Shown: positions 36,301-51,300 of the stretch, piece after piece
How the letters are laid out: every line of letters begins with the position of its first letter
Position numbering within the stretch: position 1 is the first letter of the stretch
NCBI RefSeq assembly: GCF_921293095.1
Contig: NC_060252.1
Span: forward strand, 8,060,001-8,124,000
DNA from: Ischnura elegans
Lineage: Eukaryota; Arthropoda; Insecta; Odonata; Coenagrionidae
Length of the DNA: 64,000 bases
Reading direction: 5' to 3'
Program-made: the position numbers and the translations under genes
Notes under the pieces: model-generated
What the model saw: the letters and a program-made list of their open reading frames with translations, nothing else
The model's database searches: none
What the model was told of the DNA's origin: nothing

Positions 36301-39300
36301 AACTCCATGATAAAAATTTTACCCCCACATTTTTGGTTCTCATTCCACAATAAGAGTGGTATTTCAAATATTATGCTGAAATGAACAGTTGTCATTTTCC
36401 TTATTTAGAGGTGCGGTCAATAAAGCTTTGCAATTGTATTTAAGAACACCTTGGAAAGCCCTGAAAGCCTACCGCACCACCAATAGTCTGGTCTTGAAGG
36501 TTACGCCAGTGTCCCACGGTCAAATTTGCATCAAAATATTTGTATCAAATTTTGATGCAACGGACGCACAGTCAAAATATCATCCAACTCGCTTTTGGTC
36601 TAATTGTCCAATGACCTTTGGTGCTTTGAAGCAAACTCAGTTTGGTCCAAATGAATAGGGCAGGTTCTAAATTTCCATCCAATTGGATGAAACCAACCAA
36701 TCACAGGGCCTATGACAAAAAGCATCGCTATGCACAGACTCAGCCTGTTTCGACCTTTTCAGATCATTATCATTATGGTTCACCTCTTTATAATGACCTG
36801 AGAAGGTCGAAACCAGCCCAGTTTTTTCATAAATACTGTGTGGCATACAAAAAGGTATATTTTTTAATCTATAATGTCGACATACCACAAAGTGAACTCG
36901 CAAATCAATGACTCCAAACATATACATATGTATCTACAAGCTCATGATTATCTCTGTTATTGCTTGGTGTGGTTTTAAACGTAAAAATGAGTAAAATTTG
37001 GTCAAGAGAGAGACAATGAAAATACTCAACTAGTAAATCCATAATAATAAGCTTATGTTCAATAAGAAGGAAGCGATTTATTAGAATCATAATACAAGAA
37101 GAGGTGTTTTGGAAAGAATAAAAGATTCACATATGCCATCGAGGCCAAATTCTACAGGTTAGCTTTGTAGAGAACATGCAATTCCGAGCAAGCAAGCTTC
37201 TGGAGAAATGACTACCTGTCAAACACCAGAGCCATCCATTTCGATCACTAAGAGAATTGTCTGAGGACCTTTTAGCAACTGCTTGATTAGGATAGAAAAA
37301 ATGTATTTCAACGCACGTTTACGGCACTATTCATAACATCATCTCAACTGCAATGTCCACCATTTATTTATAACATTTTCCTGGCAGAAATAAAATGCCT
37401 CATGTTTATATCCTGGCATTTTATTGTGCCCTCAACCTTGCAGATAAGGGACATGAAAATATCTTTACTCATCGTCAAGTAATGTCGATAATTTACGGTA
37501 ATATCAGCAATAAACTCCTTCTCCATAATGGTTAGTATGCCCATTCGAACGCTTTCATATCCCCTTTCTGCCCAAGGCCAAGTCTAACTCTCCCTCTCTT
37601 TTCTTTTTTTTGCCTCTTTAATGTTCAAGAGGACTGCTCGGGCAATTTTGACTGCTAAATAAGACAAAATCCTCCACTTCACAAGCTTCCACATTTGTTT
37701 ACATTAATATCGTCTTTCGTTTGTTTTCCATCTTTTGGTCCAAATGAAATGCATCTTGGGACACCCCATCCTGTGGCATACAAATTTTTGGACCAAAAGC
37801 TTTGGTCCAAATATTTTATTGCAAATTTGACGCTTTTCACTGCTCCATACCTGTTCCTTCTCAGATCCTTGCTCATTCCCCACCAATTCCAAGGAAATGG
37901 ATACGTTCCTTAATTCACGTCAGCCATTTTCAGAAGAGACATGTTTGCTAGAGAGTACACACTCATAGGGAATAACAATTAAGATATGAATGAATATGCC
38001 TCACCCGTGGGCTTACCCTGTTGCTACTGGTGTAGTGATGCTTATCACGTCCATGCGCATCCAACGGATCGCCATTCTGATGACTTTGCATTTTGGCCGC
38101 TATCCCCATACAGACACGGAAAAAGAGAATGAAATCACTTTCAAGAGATATGCAAATTCAAACAAATACAGATAGTGATATTTTCATCCTGAACTAGGAC
38201 GATAAAGTTTTTATTTTTATTTTTAAGTATGACTAAATACAGAAAATATGCCATTTTAAAGTGGCCTAGTAACAGAATTACACTGGTAATTTAAAAATAA
38301 ACAATAAAAATGAAAAACAGGAAGCGTAGTTGGGAAAAAATATGTACTACATATTAGGTGACAGATTTGTAAGGGCAAGGTTCATAAACCTACTTAGTGA
38401 AAGTATGAACAATGGGAAGGGAAGATACAAAGTAGAGTCAAGTTTGGAAGCTTTTGAAATGTGGTGCCAATGAAAACAATAAGAAGATAATGGATGTGAG
38501 AGAGAAACCAGAAAGTGGAGGAAGACCAGTTGGAGAAAAGGGAAATCTTCCAAAATTCTTAAGAAGATGGCGGAAGAATTTAGTAGGTGACATCATCATG
38601 GCCTGATGAAAACAATTGTCGAATGACAGGAAGAAAGTGGAAGTGGACGGGAAGAAAGGCAAAGGAGAGCCCAAAAGGAGTTACATAAGGCACATTATGA
38701 AGAATGTAAAAGAGGGGAAATTCACAACAAAGAATGGGCTAGCTAATAGGAGACCGGAATGGAGAGCTGCATCCGATTCATATCCGAAGATAGTTGACTA
38801 ATCATGATGATGATGATGACAAAGGGATTAACGCATGGGGGAGGGAGTTGAGTAGAGAGAGAGAGAGAGAGGAGAACGTTTCGTGATTGAAAGTCAGGGA
38901 ATAGGCACAAAGAGTAAAGGATGAGAGAGTGGGTGTGGTGGCACAGAAGCTCAAGGAAGAGAGCAAGAGGATGGTGGAGTTAACACTATCATAAATGAGT
39001 TTTGCGAGTCCAAGGTTGAATTGCTACCCTAGTACACCACCTGAATATATACCATGTACTAACTCTAGTACATCTCTAGGGCATATTATCAAACCGGAAG
39101 ATACCTACGTAAGATCAAAGCACTTGCACACCAATAAGGCTGTCTACAAACTATAAACACATCCGTTAGAGCTGCATTGTGCTGAAGGAAATGCATTAAC
39201 TTTATGGATAGGAATCGTGATTAGTAAATATCTGTCTCAATATATTCATGTGTTGGTTAGAGAATCATTTCATCTGAAGGCAGGTTGGAGGAATCAATTT

Positions 39301-42300
39301 AGGAGAGGGATTGAGGATGAAATGAGTTGAGACAGAGTTTAAATTTTGACCAAGTATGTCACGTTGTATATATAAATATTGTATTAATAAAACACATTTA
39401 CCTTAAAATACTATAAGAGGCTAGCCTTCCCCACTTTAATTTTGAAGCACTGCTTTGAATTATCAGTTGTGTGTGAATTTAAACAAATGCATGTAATTAA
39501 ACAAAAACGTCACATCTCTTGTCGAAAAATTTGAAGCTCATGCACACGTCAGGTAAACAACAGTTAAAAATAAGGAGAACTTTTCCACATGAGGCTTCCA
39601 AAAGTAAGTGCATTGTTTAAAAATCAAAGTTTTCTTGTGAAAAAAATTATTTTTGAGCACTTCTCACCCTATTTAAGTTAACTGGTTGACTCCCATATTT
39701 CACTGAATTGAAAAGCACTGAATATCGTACGGACTTATTTTTCTTTCAAGGCATCTGCAGCCAAGAGATTGATTGAAAAAATGTATTATGGACTGGAGTA
39801 GGAAATCAACGATTAAGTATTTTATCAGCTTTTCAGTACCCTTTGATTATTGTATTTTAAGATCCAAATTAATCAATTCTCTTTCACTAAAACAATATAA
39901 ATGTCAAGTATCAACCAGGCATGCATGCAAAACGGCTTTCACCAAAACCCACTGTAAACCACTGCCTTAATAATTGTAAATCCACATATTAGTTTCCACA
40001 ATCTGATGAAATTCAACAGGTGCCAATCACTAGTTTTACTATAGGTATTTTCAATTTTATTTGCAAGTTCTGATCCCAGTCTGGTTCTGGCTTTGGTCTT
40101 ACGTTCTGTGTTTCATTGGCATTCCTTAATTTATCAAGAGCTATTAATGATTTCTGTTATGGTATTATCACAACTGCTTAAAAGCTTTTAAGCTGTTTGA
40201 CAAGTGTAAGGCTACAGTATATCATTCATTATCTTGTAAGTAATGTAAACTAAACTCAAGACAGTCTCTCTAACTGGGTTTTGAGCAAGTCATTTTGCAA
40301 GCAATTCTTTTTGCCTTCTTATAAGTTTCCAGCTCTAAGCTTAGGAATGGGTACAGATGAGAACCAAATAGACTCATGCCTTTACTTTAATTAATTTCGT
40401 ATTTATGACTCTTGCGAGGTGTTTTGTTATTTCCAGTACAGTGACATAATTTTGCAGTTGTTTCTCATCAGTTTTATTTTTTCATATGAACAATGAGAGA
40501 GGAGTTGCCTCATCCCAAACAGGAACCATCAGCTTATGGGAAACCCATGCTCCCTGTTTTGTCACCGTAACATTTTTCAATTCTTCTTTTTGTGATTAAG
40601 AAAATGATGAATACATAAACAATCATAACTTAAGACTTTTTCGGTGTTGGAATAGGTAGGGGAAGTTCTCCACAGAAATAACTGAATTTGATCCTGGTTT
40701 CAATGTTACTACATCATCATCAGGGTGCAACAAGTGTATCCAATTTATACTTTTGGAGGAAGTAGAGGGGGAAATAAAGGGGCCTACACCATCGTCACCT
40801 TCACTCCCCTCCTCCCTCCAAATAAGTACCGATACATTGCTAACTTAACATTTGGGAGTACAGGATGGGTCATTCTGACCTGTAACTCATGTTCATCATC
40901 AAATTTAACTGATATTTTTTTTTATACATTTAAAATTTCTTGACTTAGTGCATTTTTACTTAAATTTTAGTTGAACGGAAAAATAAATTTATTGCTGTCT
41001 TTAGTTAACTTTAGATTGATATTTTACCTAAAAGGCCAGCTATGAATTATTTTTACCCATAACTTTTCTTTGAACCAGCGTGAGGTTACCTCTTTGTTTT
41101 ATTTACTTGCAAGTAGCTGATACACGCCACTTCACATCTAGTTTGGTACTTGAAGCTATTATATTTCATTTGAGTGCCATTCATAGGCATGAGAGCTTGC
41201 CAGGTGGTACATAGCTTACCTAAATTATGAAAATAAAATTTTGCATATGCTGGATATTTATTTTTATCTTAAATTGACTAAGTCCAAGAAATAAGATTAA
41301 ATATATTAAGTTTCATTTGGCCATATCATGTGTAGTGATTACATTTGTTATTGAAATACATACGTGGAATAAAATTTTACTGGTAGTTGATAGGAATATA
41401 AGTGTCTTTTCCTCCATTTGTTAGCCTAGTGGCACACCTACACGTCTGGAAGTGCGACAATCTAAAAAGATCTCAGACTTCTCACCAGCAATATGAAAAC
41501 TCTTCCTAACCCCCATTTCCCCCCCATGTCCGCAAGCCACTTCTCCAAACCGTGCAGAGGTTGCGCTTTTCCCAAGTTGTTAAAATCCTTTCTGATTCCT
41601 CTTTTCCTCGAATGTAAATAAAAATATTGCCCTGGGGTTCAAAAGAATCGTTTAAAGTTTTATGGCTCATGTAAGAGAAGAAGAACCCATTGCTTTTGTC
41701 CCTCCATGCCAAACTTTTCCATGTGCCATTTCTTGGTCAGCTCTATTTCTCATACTAGTTCTTTTACTAGGTCCCGACCGCAGTGGATGGCTGCAAATGT
41801 CTTTTATGCTTGCTGTACGACCCCATGCCCCTTACATGGTTTTTCTCAAATCATGGAAGAAGGGAAGGGTCTATGGCTCCTGACAGTGGGATTTTGTAAG
41901 AAGAGCAAAAAATATACAACTACCACCTCTTCTTGAATAAAATGCATACATTCTTACATATTTAGTATGAATAGTTTCTAATTATCCCAGTAACTTCATT
42001 TTTAATTACACTGTGTTGTTTTCATTTACCATTCAAAAGTTAGGGGATAGAAACTTATTTAAAAATACCTTAATTATTTAAAAATTATACCACAGCCAAT
42101 ATTTTGCAGTAATCCTCAAGACCCAAGTGCATCACTGGATATAGCACCTGATCATACCGAGTGGTTTGAAGTATTGCTGAACCAACAAACAGCCAGGAGA
42201 TACGCAAACAAAAGGTTTTACATCTCTCTCCAGCCCCTACCTCTCAGGCGAGAGAAATATAGTGGAGAAATCACCTTTCAGTGCCTTCAAGTTGTTGGTG

Positions 42301-45300
42301 AGTGATTCACGATTGAAGAGCCAGCCTCAGTGGCCGGAGGAAAAAGTCCCTGCCTGCCATATATGTGGGTTCGAGTCCCACCTGCGATGGTTGCTCCAAT
42401 ACATTCCATGGATGTTCATGTATGTTTCATAGTTAAAATAAAAACACTGATGTAAAAGGACCATGGTGTTGTTTTCAGTGGAACAGGAATAAATAAATAA
42501 ATAAATAAATAAACTGTGAAACACACAGAGGAATATGTAAAGGCTGTATTTCCTAACTGGTGCTTATCAAAAGAAGAGCTGTGAAATCTCATCTTGCTGG
42601 TGTGCACTAGAGGAGTGTTAAGGGCAGCAGACCTTGACAATTAAAGGTCAATGGGATAAAACTTGGGGATCCAATGTTTTTTCTAAATGATGCCTAGAGA
42701 CTGCTTCTTAGACATTATTAAAATTTTGCTGATTGACTAAAAGGCTCCTTGTATCCAACAGTTACGGGAAGATAAATTTGGTTTGGCTTCTGAGTGATGG
42801 GATACATATATTGATTTCCAACTGCCAGGCATGATATAATCTCAGTGAGAGCATGACAGCTGATGAAAAGTTATCCAATGAAATTATAGGCCTATTAATT
42901 CCAATGCCCAGAAAACCGGAAGATTCTAACATTTTCATATTTAAAGAGTATGGACCGAGAGAGTACTTAGTTAATGGATTGGTCTCATTTTGTAGAGACT
43001 TAAACAGAAATTTTCATTGCAATCACCAATTGAAATCATCTTTTCACACAGCAAAACTGAAAATTAGAAATAAAGGAAGTCTGCCTCATCAAAACAACAT
43101 ATACTAAAATAAATTTTAAATAAAAAAACTAGGTTAAGAAAGAGAAGCTAATAGGGAGACTGGCAAAGAAAGGCCTCAAGTAGATGGGTGAAGCAACAAG
43201 AAGTAGAATAGTATAGGTGATAATATATTGGCTGATGGGGGGATTGAGTGGAGAGCAGTATGAAACCAATATTCTAATCATTGTTGATGACAAGTTTAGA
43301 AATACTTTTCCACTAACAACCTCTGCACAGTGGCCTAAGCCCTTCTAACTGGCCAATAACGCACTGTTTTAGCCAATTAGAATCTGAAGTATCTAGTGCC
43401 CCTGGTGTGACTGACTGACTCAAGCATACAAAATTCCAGCCACTTCTGGTAGAGCAGAAAATTTTTGGAGACTTAGAAGACCAAAAATGATTTGGAGGAC
43501 TTCCCTATAACTTTTCCCTAAGACTTTTTGCCTCTTCTTTACTCCCAAGAACATCAAAATGGCAGAAATTTTAATTTTCTCCGGTACATCCGGCACTAGA
43601 ATAGCTCTAGCTCATTGGTATTAATACAAATGTTATTTAAAATTTGAATATCTAATAGATACAGTAGAACCGCGTAAAAGCAAGTACACCCATGTCTCGT
43701 ATAGCGCAATTTCGATTAGCGCAATTTCGATATAGCGCAAATTCGTTCCTCGGGGAAACATTGCAACGCAGTGTAGCCTAATCAAAAATCTTAAACGCTC
43801 TCGTGATAAAACGTGAACTTGCGCTAAGTACACACGAAATTTCTATCAATTTACGCATATTAATATTATTTCTTGCCTCAAATCTTCTTTTTTGTTTATA
43901 TATTAATCGAAATTCATTGCTGCGCAATTTCCAAAAGTATTACTCGTCATTGGGTCTAGATAGCCGGCCTACCGAAGATTTATCTCGTCTCCTTAACAGA
44001 ATGATAATAAATAATTTAGATCGTTAATTAAGCGTGGGGCTAGTGGAAATGAGTTTTTTTTTCAGCAATACGGTTTGAGACGTATTTTTGCCGTCGTAGG
44101 TTATCGGGCGATTGACTTCCAGGTAGAGGGTCTACGCTAAAGCCTTCAAGGTCATCGGTATTCACGGGGGAGAAATGGAGCGGTGGCCGAGTTGCGCATG
44201 AATAGCATCAACACATAAAAGGGTCCGCTCTAGTGTCTCAATCACAATGGCTTCGTTCCCTCCCCGCAGTCTTCGGCCTTCTGCGTCTCAGGAATACAGT
44301 TCAGCAGTAGGTGATTTAGATAGAGCCATACAGAGTAAAAACCAAGATAATGTGGCAAAAAATAGGAATGCGTGTAGAAAAATCAAGAATTTATCAAGAA
44401 AAACCATAAACCTAGAAGAGAAATTGAAAGAGGTCTATTACTTTGAAAATGGAGAGCGTCAAAGCGATATTGCACGGAAGCTTAAACTCAAAATTCCTCA
44501 TTCTGAATAAAGACGAAGTTGAAACATCAGTGACCTCAGCCGCACCAACTTCAACCAAGCGGTCTACACATACGGAAAGTTCATAGTGAATCAGTACAAA
44601 AAGACGGGAGTGGCAATCGTTCCGAGACATTTAGTGAAAGCGACGGTTGGTTCCAGAATTTAAACGGCAAGCAGGTATTTTCAGTGCGGCGATATCAGGT
44701 GAATCTGCAAGTGTTGATAGCGCAGCCACCACAACATTTTCTGATGAACTCCAAGCTGTGATTGAAAGTGGCTCCTTTCCCCCTCAACTAGTTTTTAGTG
44801 TTGACGAGACGATATTGTTTTGGAAAAGAATGCATTTTTGTTCATTCATTTTCAGGGAAGGAAAACCTGGGTCAGGTTTCAAGGCATTTAAAGACTGTTT
44901 CACGTAGCTGCCAATGACTCGGAGGACTTCAAATTAAAATGATTTATCATTCATAAACTCCGCTAGCTATGAAATGGCATTCAAAGTAGCATTTTCCTGT
45001 CATTTCGATGAGCGACAAAAGGGCATGGGTGACACAATAGTTGTTTTTAGACTAGTTTGAAAAATCGTCAACTGCCGGCAACGCATTACGATCCCCTGAG
45101 ATATCAGATGTTAGCCCACCCGCACGACAGGAGGGAATTTCAAAAGCACGTAAGAATTTTTTTAACGTGAATAAAAGTCTTTGAATGCGTGCATACTATC
45201 TTTAAAGATGTTTTAAACTATAAACATTTATATAAATAATGTTTTCTAAGGCTTTTTATGGGAATATAGATGTTTTAGAGGAAATTCAATACCCAATACC

Positions 45301-48300
45301 TATGCTACCAGGAACGCATCCCTATCTTCCCAATGTTAAAACGCTCTCGTATAACGCAAATTCGTATAGCGCAAAGACCCCAAGGAACGCATCCCTTGCG
45401 CTATACGAGACATGGGTGTATGGGCTATTGCGAGGCCCCTGCCATAACATGGGATAGCAGATGCACCATCAATTGACCCTATGATTAACATGCAAAAAAA
45501 CTTAGTTATCACGAGGCCCTTTTGGCATTGGCATTTGCCATAGTGAGAGTTTCAATTCCCAGAAAACCTTCGCCAAGAGTTCCTAATCTCGGTAATTGCA
45601 GGCGATCTGTTAGAAATGAAGTTAAGATGGAGTGCTCAGTCTTATTTATGTGGTAAACTGTCACTCAATAAATATGTGGTTCATTTTCATGAAAATATTG
45701 TGGCTTTAACATCCGTGAATGCTCGATCTTCTTTAGTTCCTCAACGGCAGAAAGCAGTCGAAAGCATACTTGCACATTCGTGAGTAGTGTGAGTAGAGAG
45801 CATGGCAAAAAAAAGCAAAACAAGTCAACCAAGAAAATCATAATAACAGAGCAATACGAGAGTGGCGTAATTAATTTATCTTCCTCTTCACAATTAAAAA
45901 AAAAAGAAAGAGAAGATTATGTGTGCCATGATGTAAGAGGGCAAACCATCACAGAAAAGTGCCCAAGGAATGCAGAACATGAAGAGTTAGATGGAGCTTT
46001 ATTAGGGTGGTTTTGCCCACTTCAATCTGCAGGAACTCCTGAGAAAGGGGGCTACATACATGATTAAGAATAAAGCAGAGTATTACAGAGACAGATTGAG
46101 AATCAAGAACTTCAAGTGCTCGGAAGGTAGGTTATACTAATTTAAAGTATAAAAGCGCTATTTCCCTTCATAATTGCTGGTGATGCCTGCGGTGTAAACC
46201 CGAAGTTGTGGAAGAAAGGACTACGATCCTAGCAGAATATCTTAAGATGTATTCCCCGTGTGACGCAGACAAAACGGAACTCTTTTACAACATAATCCCC
46301 GACAAAACCCTTGCAGTACAGGGTGTTTCTTGCCATGGAGCTTCTAGAGGCAGGTAATGCACTGTTAGCGATAATAACTGGGAAAAGCTTTCAGTTTATT
46401 TAATTTAAAAAAATCTGCATACTTTTTCATGTTTCCCAATGACTATTGAGAATATTAAATAAATAAATTCATACTTTTTACATTCATACTACGTTTTGTT
46501 GGCCTTAGGCTCCATTAGATGCGTATCCTTTTTCATATCTTTTATGCAACAAAAAATGAAAAAGGATACCCTTCAATTGGTTATGAAGGTAAGGAAATTT
46601 AATGATGCAAAAAATACATCGCTTTTCCTCTGAATTTATGCTCAAGTCTATCGGTTAGAAATATCTCTGTCACCACTCCAATCCTGTTCTTATCTAAGAG
46701 TTGACCATAGTTTCATTGGCTATTATTTTCTCCAGCTCCGGTAAAGCAACAATTCGCTATCCTGAGTGTTTATTTGAGCACCGTGGGGTCTCGTTTTATC
46801 GAGGTTGCCCTGCATACTATTCACACAACATGCTGCTAATTTCTCAATAACATCAACAGTTCGACAAAATTTTCAAACCAAAATTTTCTGGAGACTTCAA
46901 TAGGCGAAAAAGGGTCTTCTATGAATACACAATCCACCAAAAACAGTCTATACAAAAAATTTTAGACTACTATTTTAGAATAAAGTACAGGCTGGAAATT
47001 TAGTAGGATTATTGCCAATTTGAAGCCCTACTCGGAAACTTTTAGAAAACCTAAATTTCATATCAATATACAAAGGAAAATATTCAAAACCCTAAACTCT
47101 GACACCTAACAGAGAAGTCCTTTCCCTATGAAGGACAGTGCAGGCACCCCTAAACGAGAGCAGTAATATTAAAACTACACTCTGGCATGCACCAGTATTT
47201 TCATTAATAATACTGTAGTTACATATTTACTACATATATTTCCGTAGTTTCATTAACTTTTAACTGTAAATAACATAGATCTAACAGTTAAAAGAGGCAA
47301 TTTTAGAACCATAAAACTAATCAGAAAATAAGTAGGTTAAGAAGAAATGGCAACGTGAGGTATCTGCAGAAGCTGTAAACACCATCCAAAGAGAAGTCTT
47401 CATCAACTGAGGGAAATTTATTTATTAAGAGGCCCAGCGCTACCACTCAGGCATCGTTCAGCAAGTGTTTATGCAAAGAACATTAACATAATTAGCCTTA
47501 TTCATTACTAATTAACTTGACTTAAACTGGCGTAGCTATGGAGTTGAAATCTCTAAGACAATGTCTGGTTGTCCACGACAACTAAAAACAGAGTAACTCG
47601 AATGAAAACAGTCATTGATTGAGAAAACTCAGTTTTCTTGAAATTTATAAGTAACAAGGAAGATAGTTTTGCGAATCTTGAGAAATATAAATTATCCTAT
47701 GTTCTCCACGATTGACTCCTTGATTGGAGCACAATTTGTGCTGAGATCAGTGAAAGCGTATTCCGTAACATTGTCAAATTAAACTGTGCTGAATGGGGCT
47801 TAAATCTACAAGAAATAAACTTGAAATTACCCTTCTCCTCTTCCTTTCTCCTCTTCTCTGCAAGGATCAGGGCTTCCTCCGCACGATCCTAAAAGCAACA
47901 AAGCAAAAAACTCCAACTGATGATTATGTCAGACTCGTGGCAAATTTCTAAGATCATCTCAGCACTCATCTCCAAAGAAATATTGAAAGGAGAAAACAAA
48001 AAGTGTCACACGAGCAAACAAACAAACAAAAGATGATAAAACACACCCTCTTCCTCGCCACCTTACGCTCCTTCCGGGGCTCCCTCTCCTCCCCCATGTC
48101 ACTCGACATGGCCGGAGCCCCAATCTTTTCCCCTCGGCTCTTCTCCTTGCCAGCCTTGCTCGAGCTCCTCTCCTTCTTCTCGGGTTTCTCCATTGCGGAC
48201 GACGACGACGACGAAGGCACCTCCATGGCGGCTGCCTTACGCTCGTCACTTTTTGTGCTCTAAAAGTCATATCGACCGACAGGATGGGAAGAATGGGGAA

Positions 48301-51300
48301 TATCTGGTTAGTTCACTCCCCCCACCCGCCCACCCAACGCTCAAAGATCCAATGGTTTGTTTCTCTTCACACCTTCCCACTCAAATGCCTCGTCAACATA
48401 AACCACTGGGACTTTAGCAAAAATCAAGCATAAGCCAAGGACGGGAATATTAACTTCCAATGCCAGTTGTGCCTTTATGAAACAAGCAAATTTCTCGTTA
48501 GACTGAGAATTATAACACACTCAAAAATTAACTGTCCCAAAATTCCAACAAAAATTATTATTTGTACAAAATGTTCCTTCTAAAAATATTTCAAAGAATT
48601 GTGGCAATTATAAAAAATCTTCATAGTACAAAACAAAAAAATTATTTTTCAACACATTCTTTTTCACTATCCTGACACAAAAGGGTTTCATGTCCTTGGC
48701 ACTAACATTCATTAAATCCACTTCATGGTAATAGAAGCAAATATCCTAGCCGTTTTGAATCATAAAATAATTACACATCCTCCATTTAAAGCAACAATTA
48801 ATACTCTTCAGGCGTGAATTACACTAACAATGACAACTGAACCAATTAAAATTTTTATACTGAACTTTCCCATAGTAAGACATTCACTTGTATAGCTGTA
48901 ATCATGTCATTAGTTCAAGAGATAACTGAGAAGCAGGATGTACAAGCTTGTGTGTGCAAATAGTGCACAAGAAATTATAGCTTTCTAATAGTTATTTCCA
49001 ATGAGTAAAGTATCCACCAATGATAAACAAAAAGCAAAGCCCATCACATAAAAATCAACCCCAGTGAGTGAAGATTACTCAGGAAGAACTACTCAACAAA
49101 ACCCCTTAATGAAGTCACAATTGATGACTAATGTATTGTAGCCCTTTCTTAACATAAACATTGAGACATCATCATTACCACAGTAGCTTCGATGGCAATT
49201 ACGGCAGACTGACTTCAAGAATGTGGTAAGTAAAAACTGGGTGCCAATCAAAAGAAGGTAGAGATATAAGGTGACCAGAGAATACTCACCGATTGGCATG
49301 CCACACACAGCAAAGCAAACCATGGCATGCATCAGAATATGCCTTCCAAATCCAAGTGGGAGGGGGAGGTTGGCTCCTGTTTCCAATTGCGTGGGGGCGT
49401 GCGCGCGCAATGGGGCTGACCTCTCTCTACCAACACCGACCCCGCACGCACACATCTATCTCGCCAACAACACACTTGCTATCTCGCGCTCCCTTGCGTC
49501 CATTTTCCCACGGATCGAACAGCACGTGTGGGCATGGGAGGGAAGGGAGGCCTGGACTGACGAGGGATGTGTTGTCATGGAAGATGGTTAAAGAGTGTTT
49601 GGCTTCGGTGTGAGTGTACGTGGAGCAACGTTATGAGTGTCGGGGGGGGGGGGGGCGAGGGGGGCATGGGCTTTCCTTGTCATCACCTCTTCCAATCAAC
49701 ATGGCTCGTTCCAACAGCAGCCTTCATCTTGTAGCGGGACGAGTGGTTTGACAGGCAGACATCACACAGCACAAAGTCAATAGAAATCTAAAGTTCCCAT
49801 TAATCATCAGAAGTCCACATGTATCAGACGATTGTATGCACCACGACAATGCGTTATCATGAATCACTTTCCTACGTACCGTCTACCTTCTTCAGCTTTA
49901 CATGGGATAGTGGGACTGTGTTAGAGAAGAATTAAAAGTCCAATTTAAAAAGAAAAACCCATAGTAGATACGAGGCTCTCTTCATTAATGACCCTGCAGT
50001 AAAATTTCCGATGACTATCAATTTTGGCCAAATCCGACCCATTTACAATGGCAACAGATAACTCTGCTCTCCATCTTCAGGGCAGCTGAAGATTCCAATA
50101 TCATCAAGGACTTTAACCTCGAGTAACATAGAAAAAGCCTCTTCAACAGCAATGGCCTCTGCATGAAGTAATGAAACTTAAAAATCTATCAGGAACGACT
50201 TGACAATGCCTTGCTCGAACATCCTTAGGCTCCAGCTCACAGGAACACCAATGACAGCTCAACGTGTTTTAAACAGAAGCGATATCCATGTACAAGAAGT
50301 GATGAAAATAGAATTTTAACTGAAGAGATTCAAGCCGATACGTCCTCCTTGAGCAGCCTGGACCACCGGGGCAGCGAACACCTTCACAGCAGGCTTGTTT
50401 CCAGGACAATACAGATGCTCCAGACCCTCTACGACCAGCATCTTATCAGCATAGACATTAAATTCTACGGCCTATCACTAATCATCCAAGTTTTCCTGAT
50501 AATAAGAACAATTTTCACTCCATTGACAAAATTCCAAACTGCATCTTCTTTTTCTTCAGCGTTTATTTCCATAAATAATTACTTCATCCACAGTGAGTTG
50601 GCATATTACTCTTTCAGGCAAAATCAAATTAGGTAATAACATGAGAACACAGGCAAATATGAATTTGTAGGAAACTTCAATGCTCAGAAAATAAAAAATT
50701 AAAAGAAACTGAAGAAAACAATCTTGATGGACTTCTTCTATCCAGCCAATTTTACTCTCATTAAGAAAATAATAAGTATTAATTTTTCGAGCAATCATAA
50801 AAACTTGTAACACCACTTTTTCTCTTGGCTTCTTGGAATGGATCATATCCTGATATTATTGACGATGAAAGATGTAATCCTCTGATGCAGCTTGCAGTCT
50901 TCAATTGGTCATTTTTACAGCCATTTGGAAAATAGCTTTCCTAGCAAGCAAAACTGGTGGTATGCAGCATCAGCCATGGCATGTACTTCATCCAGAAGCC
51001 TCTTCATTGCCTTCTGAAACCACGATTTACTGAGCAAAGACCGTAGAGAATTCAGCAATTCAAACAAGAGACAGAGTTCAGGAATTCAAACACCTCTTGC
51101 ACTCCCTATACCAAATCACATTATCAATCTAGCTTACAAGGGGAGCTCTCTCATTCTGCCGTGTTTTTGTGTACGTGCATTTGTGTGTGTATGTTTCCGA
51201 GAGGACAACTGACATTCTGACGTTGTGTGAGGGTGAGTTCATGGTGTTAAGAATGCGACTCAACTCAAAGCCTCAACAACACAACTGAGTGTCGTCATGG

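Noticed and set aside
43661..43686. CAGTAGAACC motif as the true left end of the 43687 Tigger element
   Set aside because: The right end and the second copy both stop at CATGGGTG plus TA, which places the terminus at 43687. The motif just outside is probably chance or an older element.
47959..48270. 103-codon minus frame, arginine-rich, overlapping exon w6
   Set aside because: It is in the wrong phase for neighbouring exons. The w6 frame continues the acidic/basic THOC2 tail, and its splice sites fit.
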